64,000 nt of DNA from Kamptonema formosum PCC 6407 (GTDB lineage: Bacteria > Cyanobacteriota > Cyanobacteriia > Cyanobacteriales > Microcoleaceae): positions 1,800,148 to 1,864,147 of the forward strand of contig NZ_KB235904.1 of NCBI RefSeq assembly GCF_000332155.1. Direction: 5' to 3'. Below, in pieces: positions 8,785-18,002 of this stretch (position 1 is its first letter; the number at the start of each line of letters is the position of its first letter). A program made the translations under genes and the position numbers. The notes beneath the pieces were generated by a model that saw only the letters and a program-made list of their open reading frames with translations, made no database searches and had not been told where the DNA came from.

Positions 8785-10551
8785 ATGTCTGGTCAAATCT
8801 TTCGTCGGCGTACTGACAAGTTCAAAACTCTCGTAAGTGGCAATTGGATCGATCTGTTTTGGGCGGTAGGGTTGCTGGCGGCGGCTGTACTCATATTCTC
8901 AATAAATCTCGGCGGTTTGCCTTTGCGAGATTGGGATGAAGGTATTGCGGGACAGGTGGCCCGCGAGATGTGGCGTGGGGACTTAAATTGGCTGTATCCG
9001 ACGGTAGGGGGTACGCCGTATCTGAATAAGCCGCCATTGGTACATTGGCTAATAGCGCTGTGCTTTGGTGTTGGCGGGGTGAATGAATGGATGGCTAGGC
9101 TGGCACCAGCGATGCTGTCAGCAAGTTCTGTACCCTTGCTTTATGCTATTGGGCGGGAGTTGTTTCAGCAAAGGCTGAGTGCGATTTTTTCGGCTTTGGT
9201 GTGCCTGACGCTGCTACCAGTGGTGCGTCATGGGCGTTTGGCGATGTTGGATGGGGCGGTATTGTGTTTTTTGCTGATTATGGTGTTGTGCGTGTTGCGA
9301 TCGCGCCGCAATTTACGCTACGCTCTAGGCGCTGGCATTAGTTTTGGTTTGATTTGCCTGACTAAGGGCGTGTTGTTAGGATTGTTGTTAGGCGCGATCG
9401 CGTTTTTCTTCTTGCTATGGGATACCCCCCGACTCATCACTTCTCGGTATCTCTGGACTGGTTTCGCGATCGGCATCTTCCCGGTAATAGCTTGGTATAC
9501 TGCCCAATGGCTACACTACGGCCCACAATTTCTCAGTGCTAATTTGTTAGACCAATCTCTGCGGCGAGTTTGGGAACCTGTAGGAAATCATAAAGGGCCG
9601 CCTTGGTATTATTTGTTAGAAATTTTAGAGTCAGCTTGGCCTTGGCAGTTATTTTGGTTATTAGGATTGCGGCAAGCTTTAGAAAATCGTAATTTTGCTT
9701 GGGGAAAATTAGTATTAGTTTGGACTGGAATTTATTTGGCAGCAATTTCAGCCATGAGCACTAAACTCCCCTGGTATGTTTTACCAATCTATCCAGCTTT
9801 TGCCTTAGTAGTCGGTCACTATCTAGCTGAAGTTTGGCAAGTTAATGATATCAGGAAGGAAGAAGGAAAAGAGGGAGAAGATGAGGGGCAAAAGAGCAGA
9901 GGGGCAGAGGGTAAATTTCCGTCTTCTATCTCCCCCGCTCCCCCGCTCCCCCGCTCCCCTGCTCCCCTGCTCCCCCGCTCCCCCTCCCCCCCTCTCCCCT
10001 TCACTCTCTGGCCCATTTTTGCACTCCTATCTGCTGTTGCAGCGGCGGGTTGCCTATACTTTAGCGGTTTGGTGAAATTAGGAGAAACTTTTGCACCTGT
10101 TGAGCGAGATTTGCAGCTAGTGCTAATAGCTTTCGGCTTGACTATGGCGATTGTAGCTATGCTTTTACGGCAGCAAGATAGGCAATTTATCTTAATTTTA
10201 TTTTGGGGAACTTACGTCTCGCTGCTGTTATTGGTGATGTCTAATAACTGGGTTTGGGAATTAGCAGAGGATTATCCTGTTAAGCCAGTAGCCGAAATTG
10301 TTCGCCAAGGTACAACTGCCGGTCAGGAAGTTTTAACCTCTCACCGCTATCCTCGACCTTCCCTAGATTTTTATAGCGATCGCCGTGTTATTCCTGCTAA
10401 AGTTGAGGAACTAAAACGCGAGTGGCAAACTTCTCCTCAACCTTATTTTCTACTCCATCGCTCCGTCTTAAAAAAGTTAGCTTTAGAAAATGTAAAGGTC
10501 GTAAAAACTGCGGGAAACTGGGTTCTAGTTACGCGAATAGTTAACAGTTAA
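8785..10551 (+). CDS. GT39-type membrane glycosyltransferase (ArnT/PMT-like) with in-frame repeat insertion
   Basis: A 588-residue integral membrane protein. Near residue 50 it carries LRDWDEGIAGQVAREM, the first-loop Asp-Glu motif of GT39/ArnT-like enzymes, followed by YLNKPPLVHWL near 80 (the YxxKPP motif). About 10-12 hydrophobic segments follow. The family moves a sugar from a polyprenyl phosphate to lipid or protein on the outer side of the membrane; the acceptor is unknown. Residues about 352-409 are a low-complexity linker made of an acidic/basic stretch and [18 protein letters not shown], encoded by the same GGGGAGC-type repeat found between genes elsewhere in the window. It sits in a loop between the last helices of the core and the C-terminal part, so the frame is kept. 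Confidence 0.85.
   Translation: MSGQIFRRRTDKFKTLVSGNWIDLFWAVGLLAAAVLIFSINLGGLPLRDWDEGIAGQVAREMWRGDLNWLYPTVGGTPYLNKPPLVHWLIALCFGVGGVNEWMARLAPAMLSASSVPLLYAIGRELFQQRLSAIFSALVCLTLLPVVRHGRLAMLDGAVLCFLLIMVLCVLRSRRNLRYALGAGISFGLICLTKGVLLGLLLGAIAFFFLLWDTPRLITSRYLWTGFAIGIFPVIAWYTAQWLHYGPQFLSANLLDQSLRRVWEPVGNHKGPPWYYLLEILESAWPWQLFWLLGLRQALENRNFAWGKLVLVWTGIYLAAISAMSTKLPWYVLPIYPAFALVVGHYLAEVWQVNDIRKEEGKEGEDEGQKSRGAEGKFPSSISPAPPLPRSPAPLLPRSPSPPLPFTLWPIFALLSAVAAAGCLYFSGLVKLGETFAPVERDLQLVLIAFGLTMAIVAMLLRQQDRQFILILFWGTYVSLLLLVMSNNWVWELAEDYPVKPVAEIVRQGTTAGQEVLTSHRYPRPSLDFYSDRRVIPAKVEELKREWQTSPQPYFLLHRSVLKKLALENVKVVKTAGNWVLVTRIVNS
9842..10010 (+). repeat. GAAGGAA and CGCTCCCC repeats inside a coding gene
   Basis: Purine-rich GGAAGAAGG-type units are followed by CTCCCCCGCTCCCCTG octamers. 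These are the reverse complement of the GGGGGAGC family seen between genes at 15298, 32762 and 46756. All lie in frame within the glycosyltransferase. Confidence 0.8.
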
Positions 10552-10617
10552 CTGTTAACTGGTAATTAAAAGCACTATCTACCCAATTTAAAACTACCAG
10601 CATTACACACGGCTGTA

Positions 10618-10663
10618 ACGCCGCCAACAGGCGCAGTTTCTTGACCGCGCCTGTTGGCGGCGT
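10618..10663. terminator. Strong hairpin between convergent genes
   Basis: A perfect 17-bp stem, ACGCCGCCAACAGGCGC at 10618-10634 with its complement at 10647-10663, and a 12-nt loop. It has no clear U-run, so it could be a bidirectional terminator or a mobile palindrome. The gap 10552-10844 otherwise holds repeats only. Confidence 0.5.
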
Positions 10664-10689
10664 GACGGATACTTTTGTTAGCAGAGGAA

Positions 10690-10762
10690 CCAGAAACCGG
10701 GTTTTTTGACGAAAATACTTCGTTGTAGCCAGCAGATTCTGTAAAAAAACTGGTTTCTTTGG
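10690..10762 (-). repeat. GGACTTACGCA palindromic element, copy 2 (degenerate)
   Basis: Carries CAGAAACCGGGTTTTTTG, GACGAAAATACTTCGTT, an interrupted CAGATTCTGTAAAAAAAC and GGTTTCTTTGG. The terminal GGACTTACGCA ends are not recognisable. CTAACAA heptamers follow at 10788-10812. Confidence 0.6.
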
Positions 10763-10844
10763 TCACAAGTTTCTTTGGTTACAACGAACAACTAACAACT
10801 AACAACTAACCAATTTATTACTTGTAAAAATTCTGTGTAAAATA

Positions 10845-11273
10845 TTAGGGCGAAGGAGCATTTGATTCCCCAGTACCGTTTACCCACTCCCATAAGTCTT
10901 GAAAAGGTTTTTGTTGCTGGTTTGAGGGGTCAGCCGCCGCGATCGTAAAGCCAAAAAACACCACGCTACCGAGAATAGCCAACAGCGGCAAATGTTTGGC
11001 GAGCCCAAAGTCCCGCTGCATACGCGCGAAGGGCCTACTCTGCCGTCTGAGCATCCTTCCTACCTTGAGCTGCTTAATAGTGAAGGGGTCGCGAACGTAA
11101 TGGCCACTCCAACTAATTACTAAATGCGAATGGCAGTGGGGACAAGTGAACAAACCGCTAAACATCCCAACGGGGCCTATGACGCTGGAATGATTGCAAA
11201 TCGGGCAGGTGACGGAATGAGTATTATATGTGGGAGCGTTCATAACTGTTCTAGTTGTAGTTTGCGAGACCAA
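10845..11273 (-). CDS. Zinc-ribbon membrane-anchored protein, unknown
   Basis: A 142-residue protein; an alternative ATG is at codon 11. CPICNHSSV near residue 24 and CPHCHSH near 44 form a CxxC-x16-CxxC zinc ribbon. A basic middle section (RMLRRQSRPFARMQRD) precedes one hydrophobic segment near 97-113 (LLAILGSVVFFGFTIAAA) and a short polar tail with a Trp pair. It may be a tail-anchored zinc-ribbon protein with the ribbon in the cytoplasm. I know no assigned function. It lies 101 bp from the surE stop in the same direction. Confidence 0.65.
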   Translation of the reverse strand: MVSQTTTRTVMNAPTYNTHSVTCPICNHSSVIGPVGMFSGLFTCPHCHSHLVISWSGHYVRDPFTIKQLKVGRMLRRQSRPFARMQRDFGLAKHLPLLAILGSVVFFGFTIAAADPSNQQQKPFQDLWEWVNGTGESNAPSP

Positions 11274-11374
11274 CGACCAATTTCGACTCTGTGTTAACGC
11301 CTACGGCATAGCTCGGAGGAGGCACATATCCTTACTTCTTAGTCTACCGCTCCTATCAGCTCAATTGCCGCTTC

Positions 11375-12181
11375 TCAGTTTCCAAAACTTTCAAATTTCC
11401 ACTCTGGCAGGTGATGTAGCGCTGCGGCATAAGTCAGGTTGTATTGTAGTGGGGTGAGGGTGATGTAATTTTGGCGAATTGCTTGTACATCAGTTGGTAT
11501 ATCATGGGGAAGAGGTGGGTCTGTGGTTTCTTCAACTTCTTCTAATAACTCTCCTGCAAGCCAATAATAACTTTTGCCTCGCGGATCTACTCGTTTTTGA
11601 AATATATCGAAATAACGGCGGATGCCTTGACGCGCGATCGCAACTCCGGCAATTTCTGCCTGCGGGACGGCAGGGATGTTAACGTTCAATAACATTGGCT
11701 CTGCCATTGGCTTTTCAATCAAGTTCGCTACTAAATTTTGAGCAAAGTTTACTCCTGCTTGAAAATCCCGCGAAGTGTAACTGGCAAGACTAAAGGCAAT
11801 GCTGGGAATGCCTTCGATGATGCCTTCCATTGCAGCGGAAACTGTACCAGAGTAGAGGATGTCTGTTCCTAAGTTGGGGCCGTGATTGATGCCGGAAAGT
11901 ACAAAGTCTGGCCGTTTTTCAAGTAATGCCCACAAAGCTAGTTTAATGCAATCGGCAGGTGTACCGGAACAAGCCCAAGCTTTCACTTTTGGGTCAAAGA
12001 TGGAATCGACTATTTCGGCCCGGATTGGTTGGTGAAGGGTGAGGCCGTGTCCGGTGGCGGAACGTTCTCGGTCAGGACAAACTACGCTAACATCGTGACC
12101 TGCGGCGGCGAGGGTGTTGGCAAGACTACGAATGCCTTGAGCGAAGATGCCATCGTCGTTGCTAATTAATAGTTTTACCAT
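11375..12181 (-). CDS. surE: 5'/3'-nucleotidase SurE
   Basis: A 268-residue protein that dephosphorylates nucleoside monophosphates with a divalent metal. The N-terminus [17 protein letters not shown] holds the metal-binding DD pair, and [19 protein letters not shown] near residue 95 is the family signature with metal-binding Asn. [13 protein letters not shown] is also diagnostic. I prefer ATG 12181 to the TTG one codon before. The length matches bacterial SurE (250-270). It is upstream of the zinc-ribbon protein gene and downstream of a repeat tract, with no visible operon partner. Confidence 0.95.
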   Translation of the reverse strand: MVKLLISNDDGIFAQGIRSLANTLAAAGHDVSVVCPDRERSATGHGLTLHQPIRAEIVDSIFDPKVKAWACSGTPADCIKLALWALLEKRPDFVLSGINHGPNLGTDILYSGTVSAAMEGIIEGIPSIAFSLASYTSRDFQAGVNFAQNLVANLIEKPMAEPMLLNVNIPAVPQAEIAGVAIARQGIRRYFDIFQKRVDPRGKSYYWLAGELLEEVEETTDPPLPHDIPTDVQAIRQNYITLTPLQYNLTYAAALHHLPEWKFESFGN

Positions 12182-12312
12182 CAAGTTTTGTAGTTATATA
12201 ACTATTTTAGTTTACGCGATCGCTCTGTATTTCTTACTCTCAATTCTGAGAGTTTTTATGTTTTTGATTTGCTTGCTCAACTCTCTGCGCGATCGCTTCC
12301 TTTCCTATGAAG

Positions 12313-12412
12313 AAGGGGCTAGGGGCTAGGGACTAGGGACTAGGGAAAGAGGGGGAGCAATTACCAATTACCAATTACCAATTACCAATTAGCAATTGCC
12401 AATTACCAATTA
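12313..12412. repeat. GGGGCTA and AATTACC heptamer tracts
   Basis: GGGGCTA/GGGACTA units at 12313-12346 are followed by about seven units of the heptamer AATTACC at 12359-12412. This is non-coding DNA between the surE start and the methyltransferase stop. Confidence 0.8.
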
Positions 12413-12452
12413 TCATTAAACTTAAAATCTTTATAGTGTATATCTGCAATTT

Positions 12453-13253
12453 TTATTTCCTCGCAACTACCGCCAAATTCCAAGCAAATCGCTTCATTCC
12501 TGGCAATTTTTTCAAAAGGTTATCTAAGTTTTCTAACCGCCGATATTCTGGCTCTAATCTTGCTTGTTCGATAATAATTTTCTTCCAATAGCGCTCTTTA
12601 TTCGGATGCACTCTTTCTATCAAATAAAAGCGTAAAAAAATCCAAAGCGTAGCCAGCCAAAAAGTATCATAAGCCACATCTGAATACAGAGAATTGACAA
12701 ATTTAACAATGTTAATATCCAAAGGAGTCTCATCTTCAGTCCGCACTTTCGTCGCCATCCGCCGATAAACATTAATTATAGGATTGTGCTTCAGCGGTTC
12801 CCAAAAACAAGCTTTTCCACCTGGTTTAAGCACTCGGTGCATTTCTCGAATTGCTATTTTAGGTTCTGGCAAATGGTGTAACAAATTCGAGGCGTAGACA
12901 ATATCAAAAGTATTATCGGGAAACTCTAATTCCATCGCATTTGCAGTGCAACCTTCAATTTTCACGCCGTTTTTCTCTGCTAATTGCAGAGCAACTTCTA
13001 CCATTCCGGGTGAATAGTCAGTTGCTACGCATAGCGCACCTTTTTTAGCGAAATAAACGCTATTTTCACCTGCGCCACAGCCCAAATCTAAGAGTTTTTT
13101 GCCTGTAATATCGCCTAATTGTTTGAGAATAAATCGATTTTCGGGGGCTGTACAGGCTTCAAAATAATCTTTGACTCGAATGCCGTCAACATCTATTGTA
13201 GATGCCCAAGCATCGTGGAATTGTCGCTCTTTTTCTAGTGTTTTATCTTGCAT
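12453..13253 (-). CDS. Class I SAM-dependent methyltransferase
   Basis: A 266-residue protein with the Methyltransf_11 core: LLDLGCGAGENSVYFAKKG near residue 55 is the SAM-binding motif I, then CVATDYSPGMVEVA, NTFDIVYASNLLHHLPEP near 117 and VLKPGGKACFWEPL near 145. After residue 170 there is a helical region with basic and aromatic residues, seen in enzymes acting on lipids or quinones. The substrate is not identifiable. It lies 304 bp downstream of leuA in the same direction, with a large palindrome between. Confidence 0.85.
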   Translation of the reverse strand: MQDKTLEKERQFHDAWASTIDVDGIRVKDYFEACTAPENRFILKQLGDITGKKLLDLGCGAGENSVYFAKKGALCVATDYSPGMVEVALQLAEKNGVKIEGCTANAMELEFPDNTFDIVYASNLLHHLPEPKIAIREMHRVLKPGGKACFWEPLKHNPIINVYRRMATKVRTEDETPLDINIVKFVNSLYSDVAYDTFWLATLWIFLRFYLIERVHPNKERYWKKIIIEQARLEPEYRRLENLDNLLKKLPGMKRFAWNLAVVARK

Positions 13254-13353
13254 CTTAATGAGTACCTAAAGCATTAACATCACCCCAGAGAGTCGCCACT
13301 TCAAAGGTCAATTCTTCTTGTAAGCTTTTTATAAATTGACCCAATTAAAGCTA

Positions 13354-13495
13354 GGGTGGGCGCAAGCCGCAAGTTTGTAACTCATAGCTAAATCCAATTA
13401 AAAATTAAAAGTTAAAAATTTAATTAATTTCCTTTTTAATTTTTAATTTTTAACTTTTAATTTTTGAGAAAGCCGATCGCCCACCTTACAAGTTA
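13354..13495. repeat. AT-rich palindrome with GTGGGCG ends
   Basis: An AT-only inverted repeat, with arms AATTAAAAATTAAAAG at 13396 and CTTTTAATTTTT at 13454-13465, lies inside outer ends GGTGGGCG and CGCCCACC. It may end leuA transcription or be a small mobile palindrome. The rest of the gap 13254-13557 has no gene. Confidence 0.5.
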
Positions 13496-13557
13496 TTAAG
13501 CCTATTCGGATCGAAAACAAAACGCATCTTATTTTTCATCAGAATCGGCTGTAAGAT

Positions 13558-15213
13558 TTACGGAGTCATCTCTCTAACTTGTGCCTTTTCACCGATATCA
13601 TCCATTAGCCGCATGAGATTCTGGTTGGAAGTCTCAAACCCTGGATTTAATGAAGCATAAAGACGATTCAACGCACTGACATAAGCTTGTGCTGAGGCGA
13701 CAATAATATCAGTATTAGCAGCATGACCGGAAAATACTTTACCTTCATGTCGCAACCGAATTGTAACTTCTCCGATCGCATCAATTCCCGCCGTCACCGA
13801 CTGCACAGAAAACTCAATTAACTCATTCGGTACGTTTACCACGCGGTTAATTGCCCTGTACACGGCATCCACTGGGCCTGTGCCGATCGCAGCATCCGTC
13901 AATTCCTCGCCTGTTGGTGTCCTTAGCGTCACCGTCGCCGTTGGCCTGGCGCGATCGCCACAGGAAACCTGTACCAATTCTACCCGGAAAAGCTCTGGCG
14001 GTTGGTGGATTTCGTCGTTCGCGATCGCCTCCAAATCCCAATCAGTAATTTCTTTCTTCTTGTCTGCCAAATCTTTAAATTTGACAAATGCCTTATTCAA
14101 CTCATCATCTGACAGTTCAAAACCCAATTCTTTTAACCGACTTTGGAAAGCATGGCGACCAGAAAGTTTACCCAGAACGATTTGATTATCAGTCAAACCG
14201 ATTGAGGTAGCATCCATAATTTCATAAGTCAGCTTATTCTTCAAAACCCCGTCTTGATGAATTCCCGACTCGTGGGCAAAAGCATTCGCCCCTACAATTG
14301 CCTTATTTGGCTGCACCAACATCCCCGTTAAAGTCGAAACCAAACGCGAAGTCTTATAAATTTGGCGGGTGTCAATATTCGTCAGGGATTCCTCAGAATC
14401 TACTGGTCGTCCCAAGAAAGGATTAAAATATTGGCGACGGACGTGCAACGCCATTACTAACTCTTCTAAAGCTGCATTTCCCGCCCGTTCGCCAATACCA
14501 TTAATCGTGCATTCTAACTGCCGGGCCCCATTTTTCACCGCTTCCAAGAAGTTAGCAACTGCCAAGCCTAGATCGTTGTGACCGTGAACGGAAATAATCG
14601 CTTGGTCGATGTTAGGAACGTTTTCTTTGATGCCGCGAATTAAAGCCCCAAATTCAGCGGGAGTAGTGTAGCCAACCGTATCAGGGATATTAACAGTTGT
14701 CGCCCCAGCCGCGATCGCTCTTTCCAGCACTTGATATAAGAACTCTGGATCGGAACGACCCGCATCTTCTGGGGAAAATTCCACATCTTCTACAAAAGAT
14801 TTAGCATGAGCCACCATCTCTGGTACAATTGCCAAAACCTCTGCTCTCGTCTTCTTCAACTTATATTCCAAGTGAATATCAGACGTTGCTAAAAAGGTAT
14901 GAATCCGACGATTAGCTGCTGGTTCTAGAGCCTTAGCCGCTGCTTCAATATCATTTTTACTAGCTCTGGCCAAACCGCAAATCGTCGGGCCACCTTCTAC
15001 CCCAACCGTCTGAGCGATTTTTTGTACGGCCTCAAAATCTCCCGGACTAGCATAGGGAAAACCTGCTTCAATTACATCCACACCCAATCTCGCTAACTGG
15101 CGTGCGATCGTCAGCTTTTCATCCACATTTAAGGCAGCCCCAGGCGACTGTTCCCCATCCCGTAAGGTCGTATCAAAAATAATAATCCGGTCTTGTTTTG
15201 ATTGATTTTTCAT
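13558..15213 (-). CDS. leuA: 2-isopropylmalate synthase
   Basis: A 551-residue protein catalysing acetyl-CoA + 2-oxoisovalerate to 2-isopropylmalate, the committed step of leucine synthesis. The N-terminus has [16 protein letters not shown], where Arg and Asp bind the 2-oxoacid and metal, and [14 protein letters not shown] near residue 215 gives the metal-binding Hx[14 protein letters not shown] and the C-terminal LeuA regulatory domain (about 400-515) follow, so leucine feedback is expected. The length is slightly above the usual 510-540 and nothing is missing. The start ATG at 15213 is preceded by AGGAGG-like sequence on the minus strand near 15225. Confidence 0.97.
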   Translation of the reverse strand: MKNQSKQDRIIIFDTTLRDGEQSPGAALNVDEKLTIARQLARLGVDVIEAGFPYASPGDFEAVQKIAQTVGVEGGPTICGLARASKNDIEAAAKALEPAANRRIHTFLATSDIHLEYKLKKTRAEVLAIVPEMVAHAKSFVEDVEFSPEDAGRSDPEFLYQVLERAIAAGATTVNIPDTVGYTTPAEFGALIRGIKENVPNIDQAIISVHGHNDLGLAVANFLEAVKNGARQLECTINGIGERAGNAALEELVMALHVRRQYFNPFLGRPVDSEESLTNIDTRQIYKTSRLVSTLTGMLVQPNKAIVGANAFAHESGIHQDGVLKNKLTYEIMDATSIGLTDNQIVLGKLSGRHAFQSRLKELGFELSDDELNKAFVKFKDLADKKKEITDWDLEAIANDEIHQPPELFRVELVQVSCGDRARPTATVTLRTPTGEELTDAAIGTGPVDAVYRAINRVVNVPNELIEFSVQSVTAGIDAIGEVTIRLRHEGKVFSGHAANTDIIVASAQAYVSALNRLYASLNPGFETSNQNLMRLMDDIGEKAQVREMTP

Positions 15214-15272
15214 GGTATTAGAACTGATGTCCTCCTGAGTTAAGTTGTGATTGAAACTTTGTTCCAGATAAA

Positions 15273-15459
15273 GAAGGGGCTAGGGGCTAGGGAAAGAGCG
15301 GGGGAGCAGGGGAGCAGCGGGGCAGGGGAGCGGGGGGGAGTATGAGTGATTACCAATTACCCATTACCCATTACCCATTATCGATTACCAATTACCCATT
15401 ACCCATTATCGATTACCAACTAACAACTAACAACTAACAACTAACAATTACCCATTATT
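15273..15459. repeat. Mixed heptamer/octamer tract upstream of leuA
   Basis: Consecutive runs of GGGGCTA, GGGGGAGC, ATTACCC/ATTACCA and CTAACAA. It separates the NYN gene from leuA and leaves only about 60 bp for the leuA promoter on the gene side. Confidence 0.8.
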
Positions 15460-15981
15460 CTAATAATCTATTTTCTCAATATGTTCGCGAATCTCGTTTA
15501 GGTCGATATACCGATCTGTAGCATTACGGAGTTCTCTAGCAATCATCCCTTCGGTTGATACGACTGTAATATGAGTATTTTTCGATCTTAGCAGCTCAAT
15601 CGCCCTCTCAAAATCCCCATCCCCGCTGAAAAGCACAACTTGGTCATATTGATCGACTGTATTAAACATATCTACGACTATCTCTATGTCTAAATTAGCT
15701 TTTTGAGAATATCTGCCAGAAGCGTCATCGTAGTATTCTTTGAGGATTTTAGTGCGAACTGTGTAACCCAGACTAATCAAAGCATCTCGGAATCCCCTTT
15801 GATCTTGAGGGTCTTTAAGACCCGTATACCAGAAAGCGTTAATCAGCATTACATTTTGCTGTGCATTCTTGAAATATTCCAACACTCGTCTCGGATCGAA
15901 AAACCAGCCATTTTTTTGTTGAGCGTAGAACATATTGTTCCCGTCTACAAAAATAGACAGACGGTTCATTGAGTTTGACAT
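15460..15981 (-). CDS. NYN domain protein (LabA/DUF88 family)
   Basis: A 173-residue protein of the NYN (PIN-like) nuclease superfamily. Conserved acidic positions are present: SIFVDGNNMFYA near residue 10, NLDIEIVVDMF near 98 and LFSGDGDFERAIELL near 118, followed by SKNTHITVVS. LabA from Synechococcus elongatus, implicated in circadian output, has the same architecture; the assignment here is to the family, not proven orthology. RNA cleavage is the family expectation. The ATG at 15981 is chosen over an internal ATG four codons later. Upstream lies a highly structured sequence at 16115-16189. Confidence 0.8.
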   Translation of the reverse strand: MSNSMNRLSIFVDGNNMFYAQQKNGWFFDPRRVLEYFKNAQQNVMLINAFWYTGLKDPQDQRGFRDALISLGYTVRTKILKEYYDDASGRYSQKANLDIEIVVDMFNTVDQYDQVVLFSGDGDFERAIELLRSKNTHITVVSTEGMIARELRNATDRYIDLNEIREHIEKIDY

Positions 15982-16114
15982 AAAAACTTAGACCTAATAA
16001 TTGTAGAAAGGAATTTAATCTAAGTATTAGATTTTAGCAACATGGAGTTAACCTAGCAATGGAATAAAATTAAGAAATTTCCATTTCCCCAGTATTTCAT
16101 ATTTTAGGCTCTAC

Positions 16115-16189
16115 TGCCACAGAGTTGCTTTCATCTCATAAGCGGGCTGCTTTTGAGAAGAGGTATCGGCTGAGGGCAACTCTGTGGCA
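16115..16189. other. Long imperfect stem structure, possible small RNA or terminator
   Basis: TGCCACAGAGTTGC at 16115-16128 pairs perfectly with GCAACTCTGTGGCA at 16176-16189. Inside, CTCATAAGC pairs with GCTTTTGAG with one mismatch around GGGCT, giving a second hairpin. It lies in the 333-bp gap between the Ycf29-type gene and the NYN gene. No open frame covers it, and no U-run follows on either side. Confidence 0.5.
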
Positions 16190-16314
16190 AATGTCTCTTT
16201 GGCGATCGCTCCGCTAAAAACAATAGTTATTGCCCTGTTGCAGCCCTCTAGCAAGCCCTTAGTTTTTGCACGCTCTGCCTTCCCTCTGTGTGATTAAATT
16301 GCAGCAATTTAAGC

Positions 16315-16962
16315 TTAAGCCTTTTTGCTCTCCAAGGCCCAGCGAGCCAACTCCGTCCGGTTGTGGAGGCCTGTTTTGCCCAACATATTGCTAACATGGC
16401 TTTCAATTGTCCGCTGGCTGACATTCATCACATCTGCAATATCACGGTTTGCCAACCCTTGGGACACCAACTGTACGACTTTTAACTCGGTTGGGGTTAA
16501 ATCGACGTTGCGGCGGGCCTTGATTTTTGGCCCACTGTCGATCGCATTATTTTGGTGGCGAATCAATCTCGTTGCCTGCTTGAGGGAAGATTCTACTTGT
16601 GCCACGAGTTCTTCTGGCTCAAAGGGCTTGACAATATAAACGTCAGCCCCAGTGCTGAGACCTTTAACTCTATCTTGGCTTTGACCCTTGGCAGACAGGA
16701 ACAAAACTGGAATCCAACTGGTACGAGGATCTTCTCTGACGTGCTTGACTAAGGTGTAACCATCCATCTCTGGCATCATCACGTCACAAATAATTAAGTC
16801 GGGAAGATCCTCTTCTAGTTTTTCCAGGGCTTCTCGGCCATTTTCTGCTGTGACGACATCGTAGCCCCGAAACTCTAGATAATCTTTAACTAGCAGTATC
16901 AAGTTGGGGTCGTCGTCAACCAGCATTAGCCGTTTTTGATCTCCTATATTAATTTCCTTCAT
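16315..16962 (-). CDS. NarL/LuxR-type response regulator (Ycf29/Rre1-like)
   Basis: A 215-residue response regulator when started at ATG 16962; an upstream in-frame extension to 17079 has no receiver-domain content. Receiver domain, residues about 10-125: acidic LVDDDPN, phospho-acceptor Asp60 in LIICDVMMPEMDGY, then LSAKGQ and VKPFEPEEL with the conserved Lys. The C-terminal LuxR helix-turn-helix runs from about 150 to 210 (LTPTELKVVQLVSQGLANRD, SQRTIESHVSNML). This resembles the cyanobacterial/plastid Ycf29 family (Rre1 of Synechocystis), tied to stress signalling; the exact orthology is from memory. No kinase gene is adjacent. Confidence 0.85.
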   Translation of the reverse strand: MKEINIGDQKRLMLVDDDPNLILLVKDYLEFRGYDVVTAENGREALEKLEEDLPDLIICDVMMPEMDGYTLVKHVREDPRTSWIPVLFLSAKGQSQDRVKGLSTGADVYIVKPFEPEELVAQVESSLKQATRLIRHQNNAIDSGPKIKARRNVDLTPTELKVVQLVSQGLANRDIADVMNVSQRTIESHVSNMLGKTGLHNRTELARWALESKKA

Positions 16963-17223
16963 CTTTATTCCTGCCTGGAGACTCCCGTCATAACTGTAGT
17001 GATTGCAACGCTGGCAGCGAACAAAACTTATCGGCTTGACGGTGAGAGGAAAGGCAGGGCAGGGTATATGCCTCTCCACGATTTAAAAGGAATTGTAATG
17101 AGGTGGGGGTTTTAGCCCCTTCGCCGAGGCGGGTCAACTAGGCTTTCCAGTCCCCTACTAGACCCCGTGTTAGGGGTTAGCAGTGGTGGTTGAGCTAATA
17201 ATTTCCCGCTAATCTAATGTTAT

Positions 17224-17252
17224 CTGGCGTGCTTCCTAAAGATGCACGCCAG
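17224..17252. other. Perfect 9-bp hairpin in long leader or intergenic region
   Basis: CTGGCGTGC at 17224-17232 pairs with GCACGCCAG at 17244-17252, loop TTCCTAAAGAT. The 516-bp gap 16963-17478 is otherwise without a gene that I can support. The hairpin may be the terminator-like end of the ferredoxin gene at 17479 or part of the leader of the regulator gene. Confidence 0.35.
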
Positions 17253-17478
17253 CTAGATCGAGTGGGATATTTAGTCTGGAGACTTTCAGCCGCTTAATGC
17301 CCCTGTCTGTACGGTGCTACTTCTGAATACTATAGAGAAATTTGACTATAATGCCTACTTACGTACTTGAATGTTTTGAGCAGTGGCTGGGAAGAGCGAG
17401 TGATTTTACCCTTGATAACTAGCTGTGGTGTCTAATTCCTAACGATTGCGATTGTGATGGCGATCGTTACAGGAAATG

Positions 17479-17946
17479 TTAGTGAGTGTGTAGCTCCTTA
17501 TCTGGAAGAGGATGAGTTAAAAAAGCATATTCCTGAACTACTTGAGAGCCGATCAGATGTTCTTGAAGTATCCGCTCGATGATGGGTGGTGTGACATTCC
17601 GATACCACACACCGTCTGGATAGATGACCATAATCGGGCCGTTGCTACAAACGCGCAGACAATTGGCTTTGGTGCGAAAGATGCAACTTGGGCGATCGCC
17701 TGAAGGTTTATCTAATTTTAGTTCCTGTAAGCGTTTTTTTAGGTAGTTCCAAGCTTCCAGGCTGGCTTCTTTGTCGCAGCACTTGGGTACGGTTTGATCG
17801 GCACAGATAAAAATGTGCCTTTCGATTTGAGCTATTCCCAGGCTTTTCACGCAAGCGGCTAAGCTTGAGGTACATGATTCTTCGCTGTTTTGGCTGCTCT
17901 CTGAGGATTTAGAGGTGGCGATCGCGCTTGGTTCTCGATCGGACAT
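17479..17946 (-). CDS. Thioredoxin-like [2Fe-2S] ferredoxin domain protein
   Basis: A 155-residue protein. After a Ser-rich N-terminus of about 35 residues, it has HIFICADQTVPKCCDKEASL near residue 44 and TKANCLRVCSNGPIMVIYPD near 95. Together these supply the four cysteines of a thioredoxin-fold [2Fe-2S] cluster, followed by VWYRNVTPPIIERILQEHL typical of the family. It is the stand-alone cyanobacterial type, whose partner is unknown; electron transfer is inferred. The start ATG at 17946 is followed by low-complexity sequence, so the true start could be slightly later. Confidence 0.85.
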   Translation of the reverse strand: MSDREPSAIATSKSSESSQNSEESCTSSLAACVKSLGIAQIERHIFICADQTVPKCCDKEASLEAWNYLKKRLQELKLDKPSGDRPSCIFRTKANCLRVCSNGPIMVIYPDGVWYRNVTPPIIERILQEHLIGSQVVQEYAFLTHPLPDKELHTH

Positions 17947-18002
17947 AGGGCTAATGGCGTGAAACTTCGTCTCTATTTTCGCACTGTCTGGGGTAGGGAA
18001 GA

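Noticed and set aside
10575..10766. A 63-codon minus-strand frame in the gap after the glycosyltransferase gene
   Set aside because: It is made of the 17-bp palindrome and a repeat element, with no conserved content.
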